The notes under the pieces were generated by a model. The model did not search any database. It had not been told where the DNA came from and saw only the letters and a program-made list of their open reading frames with translations. A stretch of 30,510 nucleotides of DNA, taken from DATCHW01 sp036508135. Its GTDB lineage: Bacteria; Bacteroidota; Ignavibacteria; Tepidaquicellales; Tepidaquicellaceae. Numbering within the stretch: position 1 is the stretch's first letter; every line of letters starts with the position of its first letter. Position numbers and translations under genes: made by a program. The DNA lies in contig DATCHW010000234.1 of NCBI GenBank assembly GCA_036508135.1, forward strand, positions 1-30,510, written 5' to 3'. Shown piece after piece: positions 16,745 to 24,400 of this stretch.

Positions 16745-17353
16745 CTACCAGGTCGAGCCGCCTCTACAAGTATCTTTACAGGTACCCTGACAAGTAGTAT
16801 CACAGCCACCTTTACAAGTATTTTCACAGGAGCCCTGACAACCTCCCTTGCAGGTCTCTCCGCAATAGCCTTCACAGGTACCTTTGCAATTATTTTGACA
16901 GTCGTCTCTACAAGCAGCCGAACAGGTACCTTCGCAGTTGTCTTTACAGTGGCCTCTACAGGTATCTTCGCAAGTACCTTTGCATGTGCCTTCGCAAGTT
17001 GATGTGCAATCGGTCGGCTCTTCTAATCCTTTCTCAGAATTCTTACTACTACCTGTACAGGAATCCGCACACCCACCTGTACACGTATCTCCACACGTTC
17101 CTGTACAAGTACCTTCACAGGTCGAGCCACAATCATTAGGTACCTTAGAAAATCCTTTGCCAGGGTTTTGAATTTCTTTCTGAGGTTTAGCTATTAAATT
17201 TCCGATGTTTCCTAAACTTAGAAATGCAATCGTAGGAATAGCTGCTTTTGCTACAATGTTTAAAAAATCCCTGCGGTTAATATTAGAATCTGAAGAATCA
17301 GAAATATTTTTATTATCTGATTTTTTTAGAGAATTGCCCTTTTTATTCCACAT
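16745..17353 (-). CDS. CXXX-repeat precursor peptide, first of the array
   Basis: 202 residues. Leader MWNKKGNSLKKSDNKN, twin-arginine segment NINRRDFLNIVAKAAIPTIA, tail LIAKPQKE. This is the most regular member: block 1 has 7 Cys and block 2 has 21 Cys with no register break over 80 residues (CEGTCKGTCEDTCRGHCKDN and onward), 28 Cys in total. The residues between cysteines are small or charged (Gly, Thr, Lys, Glu, Asp), with no hydrophobic core, so unmodified folding by ordinary packing is unlikely. The linker is KNSEKGLEEPT. The upstream box (17408-17425) is identical to that of the 13705 precursor. No terminator separates it from the next precursor. Confidence 0.85.
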   Translation of the reverse strand: MWNKKGNSLKKSDNKNISDSSDSNINRRDFLNIVAKAAIPTIAFLSLGNIGNLIAKPQKEIQNPGKGFSKVPNDCGSTCEGTCTGTCGDTCTGGCADSCTGSSKNSEKGLEEPTDCTSTCEGTCKGTCEDTCRGHCKDNCEGTCSAACRDDCQNNCKGTCEGYCGETCKGGCQGSCENTCKGGCDTTCQGTCKDTCRGGSTW

Positions 17354-17407
17354 AACCTTATTCCATAAAATTATTAATAAAAGGTAACGTTTTTTAAAAG
17401 TAATTTC

Positions 17408-17425
17408 TATACACTATATTTTATA
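17408..17425 (-). promoter_or_regulatory. Conserved upstream box of first array precursor
   Basis: Identical 18-mer to 14435-14452, here 55-72 bases before the start codon; in the other copy it is 80-97 bases away because of the expanded 9-bp repeat. Likely the core promoter of the precursor genes. Confidence 0.5.
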
Positions 17426-17469
17426 CTTCAAAATTAAAAAAAAGTTCGATGATATAAAGACAAGTGGTC

Positions 17470-17483
17470 CCCGATAAATCGGG
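17470..17483. repeat. CCCGAT-AA-ATCGGG hairpin
   Basis: Perfect 6-bp stem with a 2-base loop between the terminator at 17505 and the precursor promoter. It may be a short REP-like unit. Confidence 0.4.
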
Positions 17484-17504
17484 ATCTTCGATAAGACCCC
17501 TTTT

Positions 17505-17544
17505 AAAAAAAGATAAGTCCTGACTAATGGGGGGTCAGGACTTA
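17505..17544 (-). terminator. Rho-independent terminator closing the receiver/peptide operon
   Basis: Minus strand: an 11-bp perfect stem TAAGTCCTGAC / GTCAGGACTTA (17534-17544 and 17514-17524) with a 9-base loop, followed by TCTTTTTTT. It lies 33 bases after the stop of the 46-residue frame at 17578 and marks the end of the sigma-54 operon that starts near 18325. Confidence 0.8.
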
Positions 17545-17577
17545 GATGAGATATGATTAAGCGTTATAAGGACTCTT

Positions 17578-17718
17578 TTAGAACATTAAATTCAAGTTTA
17601 ATTTTAAAAATCTTTTGTTTTCTCTATACCGGGAAAGGTCCCTATCCGGAACCTTTTCCAGTACAAGATAGTTGTTCTCCATTTCACCCACGCAGTCACT
17701 AATTTGTATTTTGCTCAT
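17578..17718 (-). CDS. Small uncharacterised protein, 46 aa
   Basis: ATG at 17718 to TAA at 17578-17580. The product begins MSKIQISDCVGEMENNYLVL and continues EKVPDRDLSRYRENKRFLKL; it is soluble and charged, with one Cys. It lies 46 bases after the stop of the single-domain receiver and immediately before a strong terminator, so it is inside the transcript that begins at the sigma-54 promoter. There is no clear Shine-Dalgarno site, which is normal for this genome. The reading frame is intact and fills the space between receiver and terminator, the best argument that it is real. Family not recognised. Confidence 0.45.
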   Translation of the reverse strand: MSKIQISDCVGEMENNYLVLEKVPDRDLSRYRENKRFLKLNLNLMF

Positions 17719-17764
17719 TTATAATTATGCAATTGCTATATTTACAATTACATTTTTTAATTTA

Positions 17765-18136
17765 TTAAAATGTTGTTATTTCTTTCTGAAATAATGCTTG
17801 TTTAATAAAATCATTTAATTCAAAAATATTTATAGGTTTCTCAATAAATGCTGTTATTTTTAATTTTTCTAGTGATGTATCAGCATAATCAAAGGCTGAA
17901 ATAAGAATTATGGGCTTTGTAAATTTCATTTTTTTTAATACAGAGTATAATTCAAGCCCATTTAGTTTTGGCATTCTGATATCTGAGATCACTAAATCGG
18001 GGTCAAACTTTTTCACCAATTCCAACCCCTCGAGTCCGTCTGAAGCAGTTGCTACTTCGTATCCAACATCTTTCAGATAGGAACCGATTGATTCCGTCGT
18101 TGATGGGTCATCATCTATAATTAATATTCTTTTCAT
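17765..18136 (-). CDS. Single-domain response regulator (receiver only)
   Basis: 123 residues, a complete CheY-like receiver with no output domain: acidic pocket DDD at 8-10, phospho-acceptor Asp52 (LVISDIRMP), ISA switch residue and the Lys of IEKP. It resembles the receiver of the sigma-54 activator at 18596-19954 unusually closely: both read DDD.S..ESI.SYL.D..YE, then DG..G..LVK...PDLVI.DI.MP. It is the second gene of the transcript that starts at the sigma-54 promoter at 18336-18351, after the small membrane peptide. It may compete for phosphate with the activator (a sink or feedback element) or act by protein contact; both are inferences. Confidence 0.85.
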   Translation of the reverse strand: MKRILIIDDDPSTTESIGSYLKDVGYEVATASDGLEGLELVKKFDPDLVISDIRMPKLNGLELYSVLKKMKFTKPIILISAFDYADTSLEKLKITAFIEKPINIFELNDFIKQALFQKEITTF

Positions 18137-18187
18137 CTATTATTTGACTCCTTTGTCTGTTTGTTAAGTTTGTTATACATCTCACTA

Positions 18188-18295
18188 TTATATTACAAAA
18201 CCAAGAACTAAAACAATAACCAGAGAAGTAATTATTATTATAGAACTAATTTCGTACTTGGAGATACTGGTTTTTTTAAATGTTAAATGTGTCAT
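18188..18295 (-). CDS. Small single-helix membrane peptide A, 35 aa
   Basis: ATG at 18295 preceded by AGGAG at normal spacing; TAA at 18188-18190. The polar N terminus MTHLTFKKTSISKYEI is followed by a 19-residue hydrophobic helix (ISSIIIITSLVIVLVLGFVI). The pattern H..-(S/T)-.ISK-aromatic-acidic-I followed by a C-terminal transmembrane helix is shared with the two peptides at 26058 and 26204. It is the first gene after a -24/-12 promoter, with an untranslated leader of about 30 bases, and precedes the single-domain receiver by 51 bases. It probably inserts in the inner membrane with the N terminus in the cytoplasm. A regulatory or stress role is inferred from the sigma-54 control and size. 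Confidence 0.75.
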   Translation of the reverse strand: MTHLTFKKTSISKYEISSIIIITSLVIVLVLGFVI

Positions 18296-18335
18296 TTTTT
18301 TCTCCTGTTTTAATTTTGACTTTTATCTTGATTAC

Positions 18336-18351
18336 TGCAAACAAAGTGCCA
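18336..18351 (-). promoter_or_regulatory. Sigma-54 (-24/-12) promoter
   Basis: TGGCACTTTGTTTGCA on the minus strand: GG and GC with exactly 10 bases between them, a full match to the TGGCAC-N5-TTGCA consensus. The start of transcription would be near 18325, about 30 bases before the start codon of peptide A. The NtrC-type activator gene lies 245 bases upstream. Confidence 0.85.
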
Positions 18352-18377
18352 AAAATAATAGCTGTTTTTTTAATGAA

Positions 18378-18390
18378 AATCAAAGATATA
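18378..18390 (+). promoter_or_regulatory. IHF-like site, one mismatch
   Basis: AATCAAAGATATA matches WATCAA-N4-TTR except one base. It lies between the palindromes and the -24 element, where a DNA bend is expected. In AT-rich DNA this can arise by chance. Confidence 0.3.
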
Positions 18391-18400
18391 TCCCTGAATT

Positions 18401-18436
18401 TTCTCAAATTGAGAAAATATAAATCTCAAATTGAGA
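18401..18436. promoter_or_regulatory. Two enhancer-like palindromes upstream of sigma-54 promoter
   Basis: TTCTCAAATTGAGAA at 18401-18415 (pairing extends to 18398-18418) and TCTCAAATTGAGA at 18424-18436. Centres at 18408 and 18430 are 22 bases apart, about two helical turns, and lie roughly 83 and 105 bases upstream of the predicted transcription start. This is the usual place for dimer sites of an NtrC-family activator. A close match precedes the second sigma-54 operon (25941-25955). Confidence 0.75.
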
Positions 18437-18595
18437 AAATTTATGTGAAAATTAAACAGGAAATCCAATAAGAAGGATGAGTTACTATTCCGTTTTAAAA
18501 AGTAAATTGTCGTTAAAATCTTAATTAATAGATGATTGGAAAAAATGAGGTTGTAGGAAAATAATAAATTTCCCGGATTTTGATATTTCAGTAAA

Positions 18596-19954
18596 TTATT
18601 TTGTCAATCTAAATAATTCGATTTTTCTATATAAAGTAGCACGGCTTATACCAAGAATCTCGGATACCGCCCTGATATCCCAGTCTGTCTTTTGAAGTAT
18701 GAGTTCTATATGTTTTTTTTCGATATCTTCGAGTTTTACGTTCGAACCGATTAAAGAATCGAAGGTTTCCTCTTTCCGGACATCGCTCAGCAATAGATTT
18801 TCTTTTTCGAGAACATCTCCTCTTGAGAGCACTATCGCCTGCATCAATGTATTTTCGAGCTCTCTTACGTTACCTTTCCACTCATGATTTTTAAGTATTT
18901 CGAATACATCATCAGGAATTTTTCTCACATTCTTATGAAGCATCGTATTTATTTTCATAAGAAAATGTCTTACAAGAAGTTCAATATCTTCTTTTCTCGA
19001 CCTTAAAGACGGAGGACTGATTGTAAAGACATTAAGTCTGTAATACAGGTCTTCCCTGAATTTCCCTTCGTTTACAAGCTGAAGAAGATCCTTATTAGTG
19101 GCAGTAATTATCCGGGCTTTCATTTCGAGCAGTGTTTCTCCGCCAACTCTTTCGAACACATGCTCTTGCAGTACACGAAGAATTTTCGCCTGAAGATTAA
19201 AAGACATTTCAGAAATTTCATCAAGGAAAATAGTACCTTTACCTGCCAGTTCAAATTTCCCTCTTTTATCTTTTATAGCATCTGTAAAAGAACCTTTCAT
19301 ATGTCCGAATAATTCGCTCTCGAGTAGATTTTCAGGCAGTGCAGTGCAGTTGATAGCAATAAAAGGTTCGGATTTTGTGATTCCGGAATTATGTATTATT
19401 TTTGCAATCAGCTCTTTTCCTGTTCCGCTTTCGGCTTGAATTAGAACTGTCACACGTGAAGCAGAAGCTTGTCCTATCTTTTTATAAATATTCCTCATTT
19501 GAGGAGATTTACCAATCAATGTATCGGTCATAACTGTCTCCGAATCAACTTCCGGTGTGTAGGACTCTAATTTCTGGCTTAATTTTCTGTTTTCAAGTGC
19601 ACGCTTGATTGATAATTTCAGTCTCAGGATATCAACGGGCTTTTCAAGATAATCGTAAGCACCCTGCTGCATTGCAGCGATTGTAGAATTCATATCATCG
19701 TAAGCAGTGATAACTATCACCTGTATCAGTTCGTCAAATTCTTTAATTTTAGTTAATACTTCGATTCCGCTCATGCCCGGCATATTGATATCAGTGATAA
19801 CAAGGTCAGGATTTTTCAATTTCACGAGATTTATTCCTTTAAAGCCGTCTTCAGCGGAGTAAGTCTCATACTCAAGGTCATTCAGGTAAGAGGAGATAGA
19901 TTCCCTTGAGGATTCATCATCATCTATTACGATTATTCTGTATGGCATATCCAT
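18596..19954 (-). CDS. NtrC-family sigma-54 dependent response regulator
   Basis: 452 residues. Receiver (residues ~5-120, DDD at 11-13, phospho-acceptor Asp55), AAA+ domain (~145-385) and a Fis-type helix-turn-helix at the C terminus (DIRAVSEILGISRATLYRKI). Walker A is AESGTGKE and Walker B is GTIFLDEIS. The loop that contacts sigma-54, normally GAFTGA, reads GSFTDA (in ELFGHMKGSFTDA): the essential Thr is kept, but two positions differ. It starts three bases after the stop of the kinase at 19958, so the two are a co-translated pair. It is the obvious candidate to bind the TTCTCA/TGAGAA palindromes on either side of this block and drive the two small-peptide operons. Confidence 0.9.
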   Translation of the reverse strand: MDMPYRIIVIDDDESSRESISSYLNDLEYETYSAEDGFKGINLVKLKNPDLVITDINMPGMSGIEVLTKIKEFDELIQVIVITAYDDMNSTIAAMQQGAYDYLEKPVDILRLKLSIKRALENRKLSQKLESYTPEVDSETVMTDTLIGKSPQMRNIYKKIGQASASRVTVLIQAESGTGKELIAKIIHNSGITKSEPFIAINCTALPENLLESELFGHMKGSFTDAIKDKRGKFELAGKGTIFLDEISEMSFNLQAKILRVLQEHVFERVGGETLLEMKARIITATNKDLLQLVNEGKFREDLYYRLNVFTISPPSLRSRKEDIELLVRHFLMKINTMLHKNVRKIPDDVFEILKNHEWKGNVRELENTLMQAIVLSRGDVLEKENLLLSDVRKEETFDSLIGSNVKLEDIEKKHIELILQKTDWDIRAVSEILGISRATLYRKIELFRLTK

Positions 19955-19957
19955 TTT

Positions 19958-21154
19958 CTATGTTTTAGAATTTCCGTCAAATTTCACCGGTAATGAGACA
20001 CAAAAAATTGTTTCACCCGGGTTAGATGATATAAGTTTAAGAATACCATTATGCTGTTGTATTATATTTTGGGAAATTGATAAACCTAAACCCGAACCCA
20101 TAATTTTTGTTGAATAGAATGGATCAAATATTTTCTCTGAATTTTCTATTCCGCTTCCTGTATCCCTTATGAAAATATCAACGGTATTTTTTTTAACATG
20201 CTCGCTATAAACCTTCACTTCCCCTTTTTCGGAAATTGCATCAAATGAATTCAGAAGCATATTTAAAAATACTTGTTTAAGCTTTTCCTTATCGGCATGT
20301 ATGACAATATTTTCCGTATTATTTAAAAGTGTTATACCTGCGGCATCAAATTGCGGTTTCAACTGATGAACAATGTTTTCGAACAGATGATTTATATTAA
20401 ACTCAGATATTACAAGGTCTAAATGACGTGCAAACTGAAGGACTCCTTTTACGAGGTTATCGAGGCGTGTTACTTCTTTTAGTATTATTTGCATACGTCT
20501 TCTATTCCCTTCGCTTAACTCAAGAATCTGATTTAATATATCCACATTTATCTTAATTGAATTAAGCGGATTCCTGATTTCGTGTGAAAGTACTGCACTC
20601 ATTTTTCCGATAGTTGCAAGCCTCTCAGCTCTCTTAAGTTCTTCTTCTGCCTGTATCCTTTGCATCATTTCTATCTTCAGATCTTCATTGGATTTTTGCA
20701 GGGCTTCAGTTCTTTCCTTTACACGCTTCTCCAGCTCATCGTTCGATTTTCGAAGAGTTTCCAGAATAATTTTGTTGTGTGTGTGCTGCTTCTGAAGTGA
20801 AAGTTCTATATTTGTTATCAATATTTTTTCGTCAACCGGCTTCAACAGGTATCCAAAAGGTTCGGTGATTTTAGCCCGCTGAATCGTTTCGTCAGATGAA
20901 TCCGAAGTGAGATATATTATAGGGATATCATATTTTTCTCTTATTTTCTTGGCTGCAGTTATTCCATCAACTTCATCTTTAAGAAAAATATCCATCAGTA
21001 TAAGGTCCGGCTGTGAATTGTTTACATATTCAATTGCTTCATAAGAAGTGGATATACTTTTTGGAACTCTGTAATTTTTCTTAAGCAGAATTTTTTTTAT
21101 TATTGTAGCTGCGAGAATATCATCTTCGACAATTAGAATCTCTTCATTTTTCAT
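19958..21154 (-). CDS. Receiver-histidine kinase (NtrB-like), cognate kinase of the activator
   Basis: 398 residues from the ATG at 21154; the longer frame to 21175 adds MLINCIN, which precedes the canonical receiver start and is probably not translated. Receiver at ~4-120 with Asp55 (LILMDIFL), a coiled-coil linker (~125-180, ELEKRVKERTEALQKSNEDL), HisKA with phospho-acceptor His191 in SHEIRNPL, and an HATPase with NMLLNSFDA, DTGSGI and GSGLGLSIS motifs. There is no membrane segment, so it is cytoplasmic and likely takes its input through its own receiver from another kinase, plausibly the membrane hybrid kinase encoded divergently at 21401. It is followed at three bases by the sigma-54 activator. 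Confidence 0.88.
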   Translation of the reverse strand: MKNEEILIVEDDILAATIIKKILLKKNYRVPKSISTSYEAIEYVNNSQPDLILMDIFLKDEVDGITAAKKIREKYDIPIIYLTSDSSDETIQRAKITEPFGYLLKPVDEKILITNIELSLQKQHTHNKIILETLRKSNDELEKRVKERTEALQKSNEDLKIEMMQRIQAEEELKRAERLATIGKMSAVLSHEIRNPLNSIKINVDILNQILELSEGNRRRMQIILKEVTRLDNLVKGVLQFARHLDLVISEFNINHLFENIVHQLKPQFDAAGITLLNNTENIVIHADKEKLKQVFLNMLLNSFDAISEKGEVKVYSEHVKKNTVDIFIRDTGSGIENSEKIFDPFYSTKIMGSGLGLSISQNIIQQHNGILKLISSNPGETIFCVSLPVKFDGNSKT

Positions 21155-21400
21155 GTTTATGCAGTTTATTAACATTAAAATATATTTTTAAGCGTTTAAT
21201 TTCAATTTGAAACGAAGTGTATAAAAAGATAATGAATTATTGACACGATACTCCCCCTTCTTGAGATTTTCCTTTCGTTGAATTCTCTTTGGGAAAGAAT
21301 ATAATCGAATCAAGGAACTTTCAACATTAAACATTTATTGTTTAAGCATAATTTGCTATATTTATATGATAAAAATCGGTTTTCAATATCTGCTGATAAA

Positions 21401-24400
21401 ATGAAGTACACCAATAGAATGTCTGCAAAGTATATACCTTGGTTTTTAATTCTCTTTATTATAGGTCTTACATTAATATTAACAATTACTGGTTATTTTT
21501 ACTATTACAGACAGATTTCAATCGCTGAAAAAGATGCACAGATTCTTGTAAAATCCAGATTGGAATTAACAGCAAGTCAGATTTCTCATTGGGGAAAAGA
21601 TAAACTTGGAGAAGCTCAGACTATATATAATAATCACCTCATCATAAACGAAATACAGGATTTATTTGCAGACCGGGATAATAATTCAAAAGAAGCAATA
21701 TTAGCCTGGTTCAAATCTCTTGTAGAAAACAGGGATTACAAATCCATTCATCTTTTTAATTCTGAAGGTATTCATAAATTGTCTTACCCGGATTCCGCAA
21801 GTTACAAACCCGGTATTACAATAGATACTTTAAAAGAAATTTCCCTGTCAGATATTTATCAAAATGAAAAGACCGGAGATATCTGTATCGATATTTCAAT
21901 CCCTCTTTACAGATTTGACAGGAAAGGAAGTACCTTCACCGGAGTTTTGTTGATGAGTATTGACCCTAACGTTAATCTTTATCCCTATCTTATTTACCCG
22001 GGAACCGAAGGTAGTTCCTTTGAGAATTTATTGATTAAAAGAGATGCAAGTGATGTTATTTATTTAAATGAACTAAAATATAAAAGAGATACACCCCTGA
22101 AATTTAAAATACCCCTGGTAAATGATGAAATTATATCGATTCAGGTAACAAAAGGTAAAACAGGATATATTGAAGGGAAAGATTACAGGGGAGAAGAAGT
22201 ATTTGCATATTCTCAAAAAATCGGAAACGGAAATTGGTATTTAATTTCAAAAATTGACAGGAAAGAAATTCTTGCCCCGGTCAAATCAAAATTTTTATTG
22301 ATATTTATAGCTCTTGTAATATTATTATCTGCTTTCTGGGCAATGCTATTTTTATACTGGAAAAATCAACGTATTAAATATTACAAAGAACAATATGAAG
22401 CAGAGTTAGAAAAGCGTGCACTTAATGTTCATTACGAATATCTGACAAAATATGCTAACGACATCATATTAATGATGGATTCAGAATACAATATTAAAGA
22501 TGTAAATGAAAAAGCATTGATAACATACGGCTATATAAGAGAAGAAATTCTTAAACTGAATGTAAAGGATTTAAGAGCTCCGGATATAATATCTAATCTC
22601 GATGAAATCACACAACAGGTAAGAGAAAAGGGCGGAATGATTTTTGAGACTTATCATTCCCAAAAAGACGGAAAAATTTTTCCTGTTGAAGTGAGTGCAA
22701 GAGTAATTGAAATTGAAGGGAAGTTTTTTTATCAGAGTATTATAAGGGATATAACAGACAGGAAAAAAGCTGAAGCTAAGTTAATTAGCTCGGAAAACAG
22801 ATTGAGGGCAATATTTGAGGGTGCTAATGATGCAATAATGGTGCTTGATGGAGATGCTTTGGTTGAGTTCAACAAAGCCGCAGAAGAAATGTTCGGGTTT
22901 GACAGGGAAAATCTTTTAAATAAAAAGCCTTGGGAGCTTTCCCCTGAATATCAGGAAGACGGCAGACCTTCAAAATCCGGTTCGCAGGAACACATCAAGT
23001 CTGCTCTAAGCGGAAAAACAGAAAAGTTCGTCTGGACACATTTAAGAAATCTATCAGAACCTTTTTCTGCAGAAATAATTCTGAATTCATTTTTCGTAGA
23101 AGACAAAAAATACCTGATGACTATTCTCAAGGATGTAACGAAAGATATTTTTAAGGAAAAAGAACTTGCAAATAGCCGCGAACAGGTGGAGCATCTGAAG
23201 AAATTTTATCAAAATATTCTTGAGTCCATTATTGACGGCGTATGGGTAACAGATAAAAACGATTGTATTATATATGCGAATAGCGCTATGCTGAATATTG
23301 CCGATACTACAAATAAAAGGCTGCTAAACCTTAATATTTTCAGTGATATAAAAGGAAATACACTCTTATATTTTAAACCGTACTATCTGAAGGCAAAAAG
23401 CGTTCTTGCTCCTGTCTTTTACGAATCTGTCCCTATCACACAGCCATCAGGTAAAAAAATGTATCTAACGGGCTGGATGATTCCTATAATTAAGGATGGA
23501 AAATATGATGGAATGATATGCTCTGCTCAGGAGGTCTCGGATAAAATCGCTGCTATCGAAGAGATAAGATATCTTTCAAGGGCAGTAGAGCAAAGCCCGG
23601 CATTAATTGTGATAACAGACCTTGAAGGAAATATTGAATATATTAATTCAAGATTTACAGAAACTACCGGCTACGGAATTGAAGAGATTGCCGGCAGAAA
23701 ACTTGACATACTGAAATCAGGTCACAAGTCAGATGAAGCTTATGATTTACTGTGGGATAGTATGAAATCAGGAGAAGAATTCAGGAGCGAATTTCTTTGC
23801 AGGAAAAAAAACGGAGAACTTTTCTGGGTGGATTCGTTATTTTCCCCTATCAGAGATGATAAAGGAATCACTACACATTATCTTTCCGTAAAAGAAGATA
23901 TAACAGAAGGTAAAAAAATCGAACAGGAGCTTATTATCGCAAAAGAAAAAGCGGAAGAGATGAGCAGATTAAAATCAAATTTCCTTGCGAATATGAGCCA
24001 TGAACTGAGGACACCAATGAGTGCTATTCTTGGCTTTGCTGACCTTCTTCACGAAAGATTGACCGATCCGGAACTTAAAGAGATGTCCGGAATAATTCTA
24101 AACGGAAGCAACAGGTTAACTCAAACTCTGAATTCAATTTTAGACCTGTCCCGTATCGAAGCAAATAAATTTGATCTTAAACTTGCAATATCGGATATCG
24201 TTCCTGTAATCAGGGAATCTATCAGACTCTTCGAGGCGCTTGCAGACAGCAAGAATATCAGGCTTGAATTTGTAACATCTCAAAAAAGTATATTTTCAAA
24301 AATTGATGAAAAACTTTTCAGGCAGATTTTTAATAACCTCATTAATAATGCCCTTAAGTTTACAAAAAAAGGCAGTGTTTCGGTAATAATTGATACTGAA

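Noticed and set aside
18280..18471. 63-codon plus-strand frame over the sigma-54 promoter region
   Set aside because: It overlaps peptide A's start, the -24/-12 promoter and both palindromes. The regulatory reading explains the sequence better and no homology is visible.
21176..21400. Sigma-54 promoter or palindrome between the divergent kinases
   Set aside because: CTTCTTGAGATTTTCC resembles half of the palindrome, but there is no matching arm and no GG-N10-GC element, so no site is claimed.
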